This document shows, one piece after another, positions 1 through 8,711 of a DNA stretch of 64,000 bases (positions are counted from its first letter, which is position 1; each line of letters starts with the position of its first letter). The stretch is from Streptomyces sp. NBC_01446. GTDB taxonomy: Bacteria; Actinomycetota; Actinomycetes; Streptomycetales; Streptomycetaceae. The notes under the pieces are model-generated. The model saw nothing but the letters and a program-made list of their open reading frames with translations. It had not been told where the DNA came from and ran no database searches. The stretch lies in assembly GCF_026340095.1 (NCBI RefSeq), contig NZ_JAPEPO010000001.1, positions 7,212,501-7,276,500 on the forward strand, in the 5' to 3' direction. A program made the translations under genes and the position numbers.

Positions 1-32
1 CGCGCGTGTCGATCGGGAAGAAGGACTCATGA
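1..32 (+). CDS. C-terminal end of a peptide ABC transporter permease (partial)
   Basis: An open frame ending RVSIGKKDS runs in from the left edge and stops with TGA at 30-32, overlapping the next start codon in an ATGA arrangement. A DppB/OppB-type permease is expected immediately before a DppC-type permease, and the translational overlap fits. Only nine residues are visible, so identity rests on gene order alone. Confidence 0.45.
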   Translation, partial: RVSIGKKDS

Positions 33-904
33 GCGCGACAGCAGCGGTACGCCGTATCGGAGCCCGAAAGGCCGGCCGGCGGGCGGCGCGGGCTGCGCGA
101 GGCATCGGGGTGTCCGGTTGGGTGGCGCTCACGCTCCTCGGACTCGTCGTCTGCTGCGCCGTCCTCGCGCCGCTCCTCTCACCGCAGGCCCCGAACGCCG
201 TCGACCTCTCCGGTGCGTATCAGAGTTCGAGCGGCGCGCATCTGCTGGGAACCGACGCGAGCGGGCGGGACCTTCTCTCCCGCCTCGTCCACGGCTCCCG
301 AACCGCGCTGATCGGACCGTTCCTCGTCGTGGTGATCTCGACGCTCCTCGGGACGATCCTCGCGCTCGCGGCCGTCTGGTTCGGCGGCTGGTTCGACCAG
401 ATGGTGGTGCGCGTCGTCGACGCGGTGTTCGCCTTCCCCGGTCTGCTCCTCGCGATCCTGGCGACCGCACTGTTCGGATCCGGCCTGACGGCCGCCGTCG
501 TGGCGCTGTCCGTCGCCTACGTCCCCTACATCGCACGGATCGTGCGGAGCGCGGCGCTGCGTGAGCGCAACCTGCCCTACATCGCGGCGCTGCAGGTCCA
601 GGGCGTGCACGGGCTGCGGATCGCGCTGGGGCACATCCTGCCCAACGTGGGTGGGCTGATCGTCGCCAACGCCACCCTCGCCTTCGGGTTCGCCCTGATG
701 GACCTCGCCGGCCTCTCCTTCATCGGCCTCGGGGTGCAGCCGCCGAGCTCCGACTGGGGCGCGATGGTCGGCACCGGTATGGCCGGTGTGCTGCAACAAC
801 ACCCGCAGGAGGCGCTGTTCGCCAGCGCGCTCATCGTCGTCACCGTCGGCGCCGTGAACATGCTCGGCGACCGGCTCACGGAGCGCTGGGAGGCACGCTC
901 GTGA
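29..904 (+). CDS. Peptide/nickel ABC transporter permease, DppC/OppC family
   Basis: This 291-residue inner-membrane permease belongs to the dipeptide/oligopeptide importer family. The N-terminus is basic, a first membrane helix lies near residues 31-50, and a binding-protein-dependent permease domain follows from about residue 95. The EAA-type loop that contacts the ATPase is near residues 188-210. The start ATG follows AGAAGGA. The gene overlaps the upstream permease by ATGA and the downstream ATPase by GTGA, so the importer genes are translationally coupled. Family is clear; the substrate (peptide, nickel or other) cannot be read from the sequence. Confidence 0.93.
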   Translation: MSATAAVRRIGARKAGRRAARAARGIGVSGWVALTLLGLVVCCAVLAPLLSPQAPNAVDLSGAYQSSSGAHLLGTDASGRDLLSRLVHGSRTALIGPFLVVVISTLLGTILALAAVWFGGWFDQMVVRVVDAVFAFPGLLLAILATALFGSGLTAAVVALSVAYVPYIARIVRSAALRERNLPYIAALQVQGVHGLRIALGHILPNVGGLIVANATLAFGFALMDLAGLSFIGLGVQPPSSDWGAMVGTGMAGVLQQHPQEALFASALIVVTVGAVNMLGDRLTERWEARS

Positions 905-1923
905 ACGCACTTCTCGAAGTCGAGGGTCTGACAGTCCGGTTGCCGGTCGCGGGCGAGTTGCGCACCGTGCTGCGCGATGTCTCGTTCTCGCTCGACCGCG
1001 GAAGCACGCTCGGCCTGGTCGGCGAGTCCGGCTCGGGCAAGTCGATGACGGTGCGCACCATCGCGCGCCTGCTCCCCGACGGCGCCGACGTCCGGGGCGG
1101 TGTCCGCTTCGACGGCGCCGAGGTGTTCGACCTTCGCGCCGACGCCCTGCGGTCCTACCGGGCCGAGGACGTCGCGATGATCTTCCAGGACGCACGGGCC
1201 TACACGAACCCGGTACGCACGATCGGCGACTTCCTCACCGAGGCGATGCGCATCAACGACCGGATGCCGAAGTCCGCCGCTCGCAAGCGCGCGCAGGAGC
1301 TGCTCGCCGAGGTCGGGATAGGGGACCCGGAGCGCCGGCTGCGGCAGTACCCGCACGAGCTCTCCGGCGGTCTGCTGCAACGGGTGATGATCGCCGCCGC
1401 GGTCGCCGCGCGACCCCGGCTCATCCTCGCGGACGAGCCGACGACCGCGCTCGACGTCACCACCCAGGCGGAAGTGATGGCGATCCTGAGGCGCATGCAG
1501 CGCGAGTACGGCATGGCGATGCTCTTCATCACGCACGACCTGGAGCTCGCCGGCGCCGTGTGCGACGAGACGATCGTGCTGTACGCGGGCCAGGTGATGG
1601 AGCGTCAGGCGTCGGTGCGGCTGCACGAGGACCCGCTCCACCCGTACACCGCCGCACTGGTGCAGGCACGACCCGAGATCGGCCGGCGCGTCGACCGGCT
1701 GCCCGCGATCAGCGGTCATCCGACCACGGCCTACGAGGCGCCGGACGGCTGCGCGTTCGCACCGCGCTGTTCCTTTGCGCGAGAGGAGTGCCGGGCAGGA
1801 GTGCCGCCCCTGCTGCAGATCGGTCCCTCGCAGACCCGGTGCGTCCGGATGCCCGGAATGCGCGGCCGGTTGGTGCCGCAGGAGCATGTCGGCTCCGTTT
1901 CGAACGAGGAGGTCCAGCGATGA
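901..1923 (+). CDS. Peptide ABC transporter ATP-binding protein, DppD/OppD family
   Basis: This 340-residue ATPase powers the importer. Walker A is GESGSGKS at 41-48, the signature LSGGLLQ is at 154-160, and Walker B LILADEP is at 174-180. The C-terminal extension has the cysteine-containing CAFAPRCSFA motif typical of oligopeptide transporter ATPases. The signature has Leu-Leu where many relatives have Gln-Arg, a variation also common in DppD. The GTG start overlaps the stop of the permease, and the gene ends in an ATGA overlap with the second ATPase, giving the paired ATPases of this family. Confidence 0.94.
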   Translation: MNALLEVEGLTVRLPVAGELRTVLRDVSFSLDRGSTLGLVGESGSGKSMTVRTIARLLPDGADVRGGVRFDGAEVFDLRADALRSYRAEDVAMIFQDARAYTNPVRTIGDFLTEAMRINDRMPKSAARKRAQELLAEVGIGDPERRLRQYPHELSGGLLQRVMIAAAVAARPRLILADEPTTALDVTTQAEVMAILRRMQREYGMAMLFITHDLELAGAVCDETIVLYAGQVMERQASVRLHEDPLHPYTAALVQARPEIGRRVDRLPAISGHPTTAYEAPDGCAFAPRCSFAREECRAGVPPLLQIGPSQTRCVRMPGMRGRLVPQEHVGSVSNEEVQR

Positions 1924-2726
1924 CCGAACCGCTGCTCGTGGTCGAGCACCTGACCAAGACGTTCGGCCGCGGGCGCGCCGAGGCGACCGCGGTCGCCGAC
2001 GTGAGCTTCGCCCTGGCCCCCGGCGGGTCCCTCGGTATCGTCGGCGAATCCGGCTCCGGCAAGACGACCACGGCGCGGATGGTCATCGGCCTGGAACGTC
2101 CCTCCGGTGGCCGCATCACGTTCCGGGGCGAGGACCGGTCACTTCCGGCGCGTTCCGCACGCAGCCGCCGTCAGCGGGGCCGGGACATCCAGATCGTCTT
2201 CCAGGACCCGTACACCTCGCTCGACCGCCGCCAGCGCGTCGGCGACTGCCTCGCGGAAGTCGTCGGCGTTCACTCCCGGCTGGGCCGTGACGAGACCAGG
2301 AAGCGCGTGAGCGAACTGGCGGAGCTCGTCGGACTCGACGACCGGCAGCTGGCGGCACTGCCGAGGTCGCTCTCCGGAGGGCAGCGCCAGCGCGTCGCCA
2401 TCGCCCGCGCGCTCGCCGCCGATCCGGACATCCTCATCCTCGACGAAGCCGTGTCCGCCCTGGACGTCTCGATCCAGGCCCAGATCCTCAATCTGCTCTC
2501 GGACATCCGACGCAAGCGTGGCGTGAGCTACCTGTTCATCAGCCACGATCTCGCCGTCATCCGCCAGGTGACCGACGACACGATCGTCATGCGTCACGGC
2601 GCCGTCGTCGAGCAAGGGCCCACCGCCGACGTGCTCGACAACCCTCAGGACCCCTACACCCGCCTGTTGCGCGACAGCGTCCCCCGCAGCGGGTGGGACC
2701 CCGAAACCCTCACAGCCCGACACTGA
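1920..2726 (+). CDS. Peptide ABC transporter ATP-binding protein, DppF/OppF family
   Basis: Second ATPase of the importer, 268 residues from the ATG at 1920. I chose this start over longer upstream ones because it overlaps the previous stop (ATGA) and follows GAGGAGG. Walker A GESGSGKT is at 42-49, signature LSGGQRQRV at 151-159 and Walker B ILILDEA at 171-177. The latter continues AVSALD, where relatives often have PVSALD. It pairs with the preceding DppD-like ATPase as the usual heterodimer. Confidence 0.94.
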   Translation: MTEPLLVVEHLTKTFGRGRAEATAVADVSFALAPGGSLGIVGESGSGKTTTARMVIGLERPSGGRITFRGEDRSLPARSARSRRQRGRDIQIVFQDPYTSLDRRQRVGDCLAEVVGVHSRLGRDETRKRVSELAELVGLDDRQLAALPRSLSGGQRQRVAIARALAADPDILILDEAVSALDVSIQAQILNLLSDIRRKRGVSYLFISHDLAVIRQVTDDTIVMRHGAVVEQGPTADVLDNPQDPYTRLLRDSVPRSGWDPETLTARH

Positions 2727-2740
2727 CCTGGAGTCACGCC

Positions 2741-4393
2741 ATGTACGCACCCCGCCCCAGCAGACGGGCATCGGCACTCGCCGTCGTCGCCGCCACCACG
2801 CTCGTGGTGGCCGGCTGCTCCGGAGGAGGCACGTCCGACACCGAAGGGACCAAGTCCTCGGACGCGCTGACGACGTTCACGCCGACAGGCAAGGGCTCGG
2901 TCGACAAGATCACCTGGAACGTCTTCCAGGGCGAGCCGCAGACCGTCGACCCCTTCCAGTCGGCCGACTACACGCCGAACATGATCAACTCGAATATGTG
3001 CGAGACACTGTTCGCCCAGACACCCGACTTCAAGATCAAGCCCAATCTGGCGACGTCGTACGCGAACCCCGACCCGAAGACCTGGGTCTACAAGCTGCGC
3101 AGCGGCGTCACCTTCTGGGACGGCTCGCCGATGACCGCCGACGACGTCGTGTGGAGCATGCGGCACAACATGACGGACAAGTCGAGCTTCTACGGCTACC
3201 TGTACGCGAACGTCGCCTCGATCGCGAAGACGGGCACCGCCGAAGTGACCGTCAAGCTCAAGAAGCCCGACTACCTCTTCAACGACGAGCTGGCGAGCTA
3301 CGCCGGTGTCGTCGTTCAGAAGAACTTCTACGAGCAGCACGGCAAGAAGGTCGGGACGCCGGGCGTCGGTGTCATGTGCACCGGCCCCTACAAGTTCGCC
3401 AAGTGGACGCGGGGTCAGTCGATCAGCGCGACCCGCTACGACGGCTACTGGAACAAGTCGCTGCCACGGAAGGTGAAGAACATCGACTTCACGTTCCTGA
3501 CCGACGACTCCGCGATCACCTCCGGCCTGCTCTCGGGCCAGATCGACGGAACGTACGGTCCGCCGGTGGCCGGCCTGTCACAGCTGAGGGCATCGTCGGC
3601 GGGCAAGCTCTATTCCGGTCCCGCGCCCCTGGCCGTCACGCTCGTGGTCGCGAACCACAAGGGCGCGATGGGCAACGCCGACGTACGCAAGGCGCTCCAG
3701 ATGGCCATCGACTGGAAGGGCATCGGCAAGCAGGTGTACGCCGGTGAGGGGACCCCTGCTTCGCTGCAGACCGTACCGGCCGTGTACGGCTTCGCGAAGG
3801 ACGACCTCACCCCGTACGCCGACTCGGTCAGGACCGACGGCACCGCGAAGATCGAGGAGGCGAAGAAGCTGCTCGCCGGCGTTCCGGCCGACGTGAAGTC
3901 GCAGCAGATCAGCCTCGTGGTTCCGCAGCAGGCGGAGACGCAGCAGCTGGGCGTCGGGATCAAGGACGCGGCCGACAAGATCGGCCTGAAATTCAAGCTC
4001 AACGTCGTCCCCGCGACCGGCTACTCGAACTACCTCTACGACCCGGCGACGCGTGGCGACACCGACCTGCTGTACACACAGTTCTGGCCGAACATCCCGA
4101 ACCCGCTCGACTGGCTGGGCCTCACCGCGGTGACCGGCGGCACCTTCAACCAGTCCGGCTACAAGGGCATCGACGGGCTCTACGCCAAGGCGATCGGCAC
4201 TAAGGACGACAGCGCCCGCTCCAAGCTGGTCGTGCAGATGGAGCAGAAGCTGCACGACGAGATGGATCCGATGTTCTCCGGCATCCAGCTGACGAACGAC
4301 GTGTGGCTCGGCAGTAAGATCACCGGTGCGCCGGCAGCGTTCGACTACGTCTACTACCCGTGGGCGGCTCACCTCAGCGGAACCGGCAAGTAG
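2741..4393 (+). CDS. Peptide ABC transporter substrate-binding lipoprotein
   Basis: A 550-residue extracellular solute-binding protein, family 5. The start at 2741 is preceded by GGAG and begins a lipoprotein signal: basic MYAPRPSRRAS, a hydrophobic stretch, and lipobox VAGC with the lipidated Cys at residue 26. The body has the family features, with WVYKLRSGVTFWDG near the N-terminal third and DLLYTQFWPN near the end. It captures substrate outside the membrane and delivers it to the permeases. It lies 14 bp after the ATPase gene and completes the importer operon. Binding-protein-last order is unusual for Dpp operons but occurs in actinomycetes. Confidence 0.93.
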   Translation: MYAPRPSRRASALAVVAATTLVVAGCSGGGTSDTEGTKSSDALTTFTPTGKGSVDKITWNVFQGEPQTVDPFQSADYTPNMINSNMCETLFAQTPDFKIKPNLATSYANPDPKTWVYKLRSGVTFWDGSPMTADDVVWSMRHNMTDKSSFYGYLYANVASIAKTGTAEVTVKLKKPDYLFNDELASYAGVVVQKNFYEQHGKKVGTPGVGVMCTGPYKFAKWTRGQSISATRYDGYWNKSLPRKVKNIDFTFLTDDSAITSGLLSGQIDGTYGPPVAGLSQLRASSAGKLYSGPAPLAVTLVVANHKGAMGNADVRKALQMAIDWKGIGKQVYAGEGTPASLQTVPAVYGFAKDDLTPYADSVRTDGTAKIEEAKKLLAGVPADVKSQQISLVVPQQAETQQLGVGIKDAADKIGLKFKLNVVPATGYSNYLYDPATRGDTDLLYTQFWPNIPNPLDWLGLTAVTGGTFNQSGYKGIDGLYAKAIGTKDDSARSKLVVQMEQKLHDEMDPMFSGIQLTNDVWLGSKITGAPAAFDYVYYPWAAHLSGTGK

Positions 4394-4512
4394 CCCTCAC
4401 CTGGCCTCCCTTCCGCCCGAGGCGGGAGATTCCAGCGGCAACCCCGCCGGTGTCTCCCGCTTCAGGGCGCTGCCCGCCCGGAGCGCAGTTCGTGAGGGGG
4501 CGTGTGTCCGGC

Positions 4513-4611
4513 ACGAGGCCGGTCGTCCGATGCCGGGCTTCATCGCTACCTCTCTACGTGGATCCGGCCCGGCAGGGCCAGGGCAGCGGCGGCCGCCTCG
4601 TGCGTCAGGCG
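4513..4611 (+). pseudogene. Possible GNAT acetyltransferase fragment, frameshifted
   Basis: One frame reads LYVDPARQGQGSGGRLV at 4552-4602, very close to the acetyl-CoA loop motif of GNAT acetyltransferases (LYVDP-xx-Q-G-x-G-x-G). Just before it, in the +1 frame, EAGRPMPGFIAT (4525-4560) resembles the preceding strand of the same family, so a frameshift or deletion joins the two. No start, no N-terminal part and no continuation beyond QAK are seen. The opposite strand is also open here, so this remains a motif-level call. Confidence 0.4.
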
Positions 4612-4775
4612 AAGCCTCGTCGTCCTGAGGGCATCAACGTCATGGGTGGCGTGAGCGGTCTCGCACCAGCAAGCCACGTTCACCGCCGCATCCACTGCCA
4701 GCCGGCCCAGGCCCGTCCGAACCACCCGCAGCAGGAACTCCAGCCGGCAACATCGGCCGGCACCCGCCTGCGTGA

Positions 4776-4903
4776 GGACTCATTGCGTGAGTTCCCCGCC
4801 CTCGCCCCGGCCTTGGCACCTCGCTCGCAACCGGGCTGCTCCGCCATTTCGGCCTCCGGCGCGCCCTCCAGAACGCCCTTTGAGCAGGCCCTTCTCTCCG
4901 ACC
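4776..4903 (-). mobile_element. Degenerate IS256-family transposase fragment
   Basis: On the minus strand, GEKGLLKG (about 4897-4874) and, after a frameshift, VLEGAPEAEMAEQPGCER followed by GNSRNES (4874-4776) resemble the N-terminal region of mutator-type (IS256) transposases. Intact members read approximately VLExALExEMxEHLGY and GNSRNG at these places. There is no DDE domain, and no terminal repeats are visible. It is a short dead relic. Confidence 0.5.
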
Positions 4904-5060
4904 AGGTGCAGGGGCCTTTTTCAGCCAGGGAGCTGACGGCGCATCAAATAGGTCATCTGTCCCGGACTATTGACTCGTTGTCAGGGCCGCGCCATCCTCG
5001 ACGGGACCTACGCGCGAGTAAGTTGGCGCGTGCCCATCCCGGACAGCGAAGGTAGCCCGG

Positions 5061-7106
5061 ATGACCCTCCTCCGCAGACGCGGCCTGTTCGCCATCGTCG
5101 TCACCCTCCTGCTGGCTCTCGGCGTGGGCTCCCCTCCGGCCGTCGGCGCCGACACTCCCTGGTGGGAGCCCACGGCGCGGCCCGCCGCCGATTCGCAGAT
5201 CAACGTCACCGGCGAACCCTTCCACGGCACGGACAGCCAGGGCCGGGTCCGCGGCTTCATCGACGCGCACAATCACCTGATGTCCAACGAGGGCTTCGGC
5301 GGGCGCATCATCTGCGGCAAGCCGTTCTCCGAAGCGGGCATCGCCGACGCACTCAAGGACTGCCCCGAGCACTATCCCGACGGCTCCCTCGCCCTCTTCG
5401 AGAACGTCACCGGCGGTGCGGACGGCCACCACGACCCAGTGGGCTGGCCGACGTTCAAGGACTGGCCGGCCCACAACTCCCTCAGCCACCAGCAGAACTA
5501 CTACGCGTGGCTGGAGCGCGCCTGGCGCGGCGGCCAGCGGGTGCTGGTCAACGACCTGGTCACCAACGGCCTGTTGTGCTCGATCTACGTCAGGGACCGC
5601 GGCTGCAACGAGATGGACGCCATCCGTCTCGAGGCCCGTAAGTCCTACGAGATGCAGGACTACATCGACAAGATCTACGGCGGAAAGGGAAAGGGCTTCT
5701 TCCGCATCGTCACCGACTCCACCCAGGCCCGCCAGGTCGTCGCGGAGGGCAAGCTCGCCGTGGTGCTCGGCGTCGAGACCTCGGAGCCCTTCGGCTGCAA
5801 GCAGATCCTCGACGTCCCCCAGTGCAGCCAGGCCGACATCGACAGCGGTCTGGACGAGCTGTACAAACTGGGTGTGCGCAGCATGTTCCTGTGCCACAAG
5901 TTCGACAACGCCCTGTGCGGGGTGCGGATGGACTCCGGCACCATCGGAACGGCCGTGGACATCGGCCAGTTCCTCTCCACCGGCACCTTCTGGAACACGG
6001 AGAAGTGCAGCGGTCCGCAGCACGACAACCCCACCGGCAACGCGGCCGCCCCGGCCGAGGTGACCAAACTGCTCCCCGCAGGCACCAAGGTGCCCACGTA
6101 CGACAGCGACGCGCAGTGCAACAAGCGCGGTCTGACCCGCCTCGGTGAGTACGCGGTCAAGGGGCTGATGAAGCGCAACATGATGGTCGAGGTCGACCAC
6201 ATGAGCGTCAAGGCAGCCGGTCGCACCCTGGACCTGCTGGAGTCGGCGGACTACCCCGGTGTGCTCTCCAGCCACAGCTGGATGGACGACGGCTGGCTGG
6301 AGCGCGTCTACCGCCTCGGCGGCTTCAAGGCCTCGTACATGTCCAGCGCCGACAGCTTCGCCAAGGAGTCCGCCGGGACCAGGGCGCTGCGCCAGAAGTA
6401 CGGCGTCGGACTCGGCTACGGCACCGACATGAACGGTGTCGGCGGCTGGCCGGGACCGGTCGGACCCGACGCCCCCAACGCGGTCAAGTACCCCTTCCGC
6501 AGCGCCGACGGCGGTTCCGTCATCGACCGTCAGCAAACCGGCGAACGCACATGGGACTTCAACACCGACGGCGCGGCCCATGTCGGCATGGTGCCCGACT
6601 GGATCGAGCAGATGCGGCTCAGCGGCGGCAAGGACACGGTGCAGGACCTGCTCGGCGGCGCGGAGTCCTACCTCCGCACCTGGAAGGCGACCGAACTCCA
6701 CAAGCCCGCGCCCGACCTCGCCGCCGGCGCCCCGGCGAGCGCAAGCTCGACGGAGTGGAACCCGTTCACCAGCTACGCTGCAGGGCGGGCCGTGGACGGC
6801 GACACCGGCACGAGATGGGCGAGCGGCTGGTCGGACGACCAGTGGCTGCGGCTCGATCTGGGCAGCTCCCGTACGGTCGGCAAGGTCTCCCTCGACTGGG
6901 AACGGGCCTCTGCGCGGGCCTACCGGATCGAGGTCTCGGACGACGGGACCACGTGGCGGACCGTGTGGTCCACGGACAGCGGGGACGGGGGCCTGGACAA
7001 CGCGGTGTTCAGCCCGGTGCAGGCCCGGTACGTCCGTATCCACGGCGTGACACGCGCCACCAAGTACGGCTACTCGGTCAACGAGGCGGCGGTGTACGGC
7101 CGCTGA
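5061..7106 (+). CDS. Secreted amidohydrolase (dipeptidase-like) with C-terminal F5/8 type C domain
   Basis: A 681-residue exported protein. The signal peptide is MTLLRRRG plus a hydrophobic stretch to about residue 23, with probable cleavage after AVGA at 27-30. The mature part has an amidohydrolase-type metal site: DAHNH at 68-72, VEVDHMS in the middle and VLSSHSW later. This suggests a TIM-barrel hydrolase related to membrane dipeptidases, although the fold is inferred. Residues about 555-680 form a discoidin/F5-8 type C module (APASASS, AVDGDTGTRWAS, WLRLDLG, YRIEVSDDG, ARYVRI) that probably binds carbohydrate or cell surfaces. It is a single gene with a weak AAGG ribosome site. Substrate unknown. 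Confidence 0.8.
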   Translation: MTLLRRRGLFAIVVTLLLALGVGSPPAVGADTPWWEPTARPAADSQINVTGEPFHGTDSQGRVRGFIDAHNHLMSNEGFGGRIICGKPFSEAGIADALKDCPEHYPDGSLALFENVTGGADGHHDPVGWPTFKDWPAHNSLSHQQNYYAWLERAWRGGQRVLVNDLVTNGLLCSIYVRDRGCNEMDAIRLEARKSYEMQDYIDKIYGGKGKGFFRIVTDSTQARQVVAEGKLAVVLGVETSEPFGCKQILDVPQCSQADIDSGLDELYKLGVRSMFLCHKFDNALCGVRMDSGTIGTAVDIGQFLSTGTFWNTEKCSGPQHDNPTGNAAAPAEVTKLLPAGTKVPTYDSDAQCNKRGLTRLGEYAVKGLMKRNMMVEVDHMSVKAAGRTLDLLESADYPGVLSSHSWMDDGWLERVYRLGGFKASYMSSADSFAKESAGTRALRQKYGVGLGYGTDMNGVGGWPGPVGPDAPNAVKYPFRSADGGSVIDRQQTGERTWDFNTDGAAHVGMVPDWIEQMRLSGGKDTVQDLLGGAESYLRTWKATELHKPAPDLAAGAPASASSTEWNPFTSYAAGRAVDGDTGTRWASGWSDDQWLRLDLGSSRTVGKVSLDWERASARAYRIEVSDDGTTWRTVWSTDSGDGGLDNAVFSPVQARYVRIHGVTRATKYGYSVNEAAVYGR

Positions 7107-7418
7107 GCTACCGGCTTCATTCGCAGTGCTCCGGCGTTTACGCCGAGGGTGAAGCGAATCATGTGGTGGCGGCGCGGAGCGGCGCAGTGTTGTGGGCCGC
7201 GGAGCGGGCCAACGCGTCGTAGGTGAGGGCTGCCGCGGAGCGGTGTGGTTGCCTTCCGGCGGGGCTGGACACGGCCTGGGGCACAGGTGAACGCGTGTGA
7301 TCGGAGAAGGGCGTTGCCCTGCTCGGTGTCAGCGCACACGTGATCGCAAGAAGGCGCCGGTGATCAGTATGGATCTTCCCTCTGCCCGGCATCACCGCAC
7401 CGGGTACGGTTTCCGTTC
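7107..7418 (+). other. Non-coding leader between amidohydrolase and tnpB
   Basis: About 312 bases without a supported gene. Beyond the hairpin at 7119-7159 I see only GC-rich sequence and no tnpA (Y1 transposase) reading frame on either strand. No good ribosome site precedes tnpB. Confidence 0.6.
7119..7159. repeat. Nested inverted repeat, candidate left end of the TnpB element
   Basis: ATTCGC (7119-7124) pairs with GCGAAT (7154-7159), enclosing CGGCGT/ACGCCG (7132-7137 with 7140-7145). It begins 12 bp after the amidohydrolase stop, so it could be that gene's terminator. Equally, it could be the subterminal hairpin of an IS200/IS605-type left end, because the right-end hairpin lies beyond tnpB. 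No T-run follows. Confidence 0.45.
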
Positions 7419-8651
7419 ATGCAGCTGAGGTACAGCTTTCGCTTGTATCCGACCCGCGGCCAGCAGGCCGCTCTGGGACGGGCGTTCGGCTGTGCCCGCG
7501 TCGTCTACAACGACGCGGTACGCGCCCGGCGCACCGCCCGCGAGAACAAGCTCCCCTTCCCCAGGGCCGGCGAACTGTCCCGCCGGTTGATCACCGAGGC
7601 GAAGAAAACCCCGCAGCGGGCCTGGCTGGGCGAGGTCTCCTCGGTGGTGCTGCAGCAGTCTCTGCGCGACGCGGAGAGTGCGTACAGCAACTTCTTCGCC
7701 TCCCTCAAGGGTGAACGCAAGGGCCCCAGGCTCGGGGAGCCGTCCTTCAAGTCCCGCAAAGACACCCGCCAGGCCATCCGGTTCACCGCGAACGCCCGCT
7801 GGAAACTCACCGACGCCGGACACCTCCTGCTCCCCAAGATCGGCGAGGTGAAGGTGCGGTGGTCGCGCACCCTGCCCACGGTGCCCTCGTCGGTCACGGT
7901 CATCAAGGACAGCGCCGGACGGTTCTTCGCCAGCTTTGTCATCGACACCGACCCTGCCGCCGACCTGGAGCGCTTCGGGCCCGCCGGCCCCGGCCACCAG
8001 ATCGGTATCGACCTGGGCCTGAAGCACTTCGCGATCCTCTCCGACGGCACAAAGATCGAAAACCCGCGGTTTCTGCGCCGCGCGGAGAAGAAACTCAAAA
8101 AGGCGCAGCGCGAGCTGGCCCGTAAGCAGAAGCGATCCAGCAACCGCGAGAAGGCCCGCCTCAAGGTCGCCCGCGCCCACGCGGCCGTGGCCGACGCGCG
8201 CCGCGAGTTCCACCACCAGCTCTCCACGAAGCTGATCCGCGAGAATCAAGCGATCGGTGTGGAAGACCTGGCGGTCAGGGCACTGGCGCGCACCCGGATG
8301 GCCAAGAGCGTGCACGACGCGGGCTGGTCCCAGTTCGTGACCATGCTCCAGTACAAGGCCCAGCGGTACGGACGCACCCTGATCAAGGTCGGGCGGTTTG
8401 TGCCGACCTCTCAGACCTGTCACGTCTGCGACCGCATCGACGGCCCCAAGCCCCTGCACATCCGCGAGTGGACCTGCCCCGGCTGCCACACGGTGCACGA
8501 CCGGGACATCAACGCCGCGATCAACGTGAAAAAGGCCGCCGGACTCGGTGGTCACAGCCTGCGGAGCGCAGATAAGACCACGGCCCTGGTCGTGGCACAG
8601 CGCAGCGAAACAGGAAGCCACGGACTCCCCGATGCCGCCCGCGTCGCGTAG
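7419..8651 (+). CDS. tnpB: TnpB RNA-guided endonuclease of an IS200/IS605-type element
   Basis: A 410-residue OrfB/TnpB protein. The N-terminal part has the usual YPTRGQQAALGRAFGCARVVYN region (residues 10-31). The RuvC-like nuclease is intact: first Asp in GIDLGLKHFA (D198), Glu in GVEDLAV (E282), and the last Asp in HDRDINAAIN (D361 or D363). The zinc ribbon CHVC (334, 337) and CPGC (353, 356) sits inside it. The family cleaves DNA next to a short TAM under guidance of an omega RNA made from the gene's 3' end and right end. Length is normal and no disruption is visible. There is no tnpA beside it, so this copy probably cannot transpose alone. Confidence 0.93.
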   Translation: MQLRYSFRLYPTRGQQAALGRAFGCARVVYNDAVRARRTARENKLPFPRAGELSRRLITEAKKTPQRAWLGEVSSVVLQQSLRDAESAYSNFFASLKGERKGPRLGEPSFKSRKDTRQAIRFTANARWKLTDAGHLLLPKIGEVKVRWSRTLPTVPSSVTVIKDSAGRFFASFVIDTDPAADLERFGPAGPGHQIGIDLGLKHFAILSDGTKIENPRFLRRAEKKLKKAQRELARKQKRSSNREKARLKVARAHAAVADARREFHHQLSTKLIRENQAIGVEDLAVRALARTRMAKSVHDAGWSQFVTMLQYKAQRYGRTLIKVGRFVPTSQTCHVCDRIDGPKPLHIREWTCPGCHTVHDRDINAAINVKKAAGLGGHSLRSADKTTALVVAQRSETGSHGLPDAARVA

Positions 8652-8681
8652 CGGCGCAGCAACATCAGGGAAGGCCAGAAT

Positions 8682-8711
8682 CCTCGGGCTTCAGCCCGAG
8701 GAGCAAGTCAA
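8682..8711 (+). mobile_element. Right end of the TnpB element (omega RNA hairpin)
   Basis: CCTCGGGC (8682-8689), loop TTCA and GCCCGAGG (8694-8701) form a perfect 8-bp stem, followed by AGCAAGTCAA. This layout at 30-60 bp past tnpB is typical of IS200/IS605 right ends and of the omega RNA scaffold just before its guide. The guide would be the roughly 16-20 bases after 8711. The boundary is inferred from the GTCAA end and has not been shown. Confidence 0.65.

Larger units (their letters stand above)
4394..5060. other. Gene-poor debris region between importer and amidohydrolase
   Basis: These 667 bases hold no intact gene I can support. They contain the acetyltransferase-like fragment, the IS256-type relic and, on the minus strand between about 4546 and 4770, a high-GC3 open stretch. 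That stretch includes RLAVDAAVNVACWCETAH and ends at TAG 4548-4546. It has no obvious start and may be a broken small gene or chance. Long ORFs here are otherwise chance readings. Confidence 0.6.

Noticed and set aside
179..1195. Long minus-strand open frames opposite the ABC importer
   Set aside because: They are antisense shadows caused by high GC; the plus-strand frames carry Walker motifs and coupled starts.
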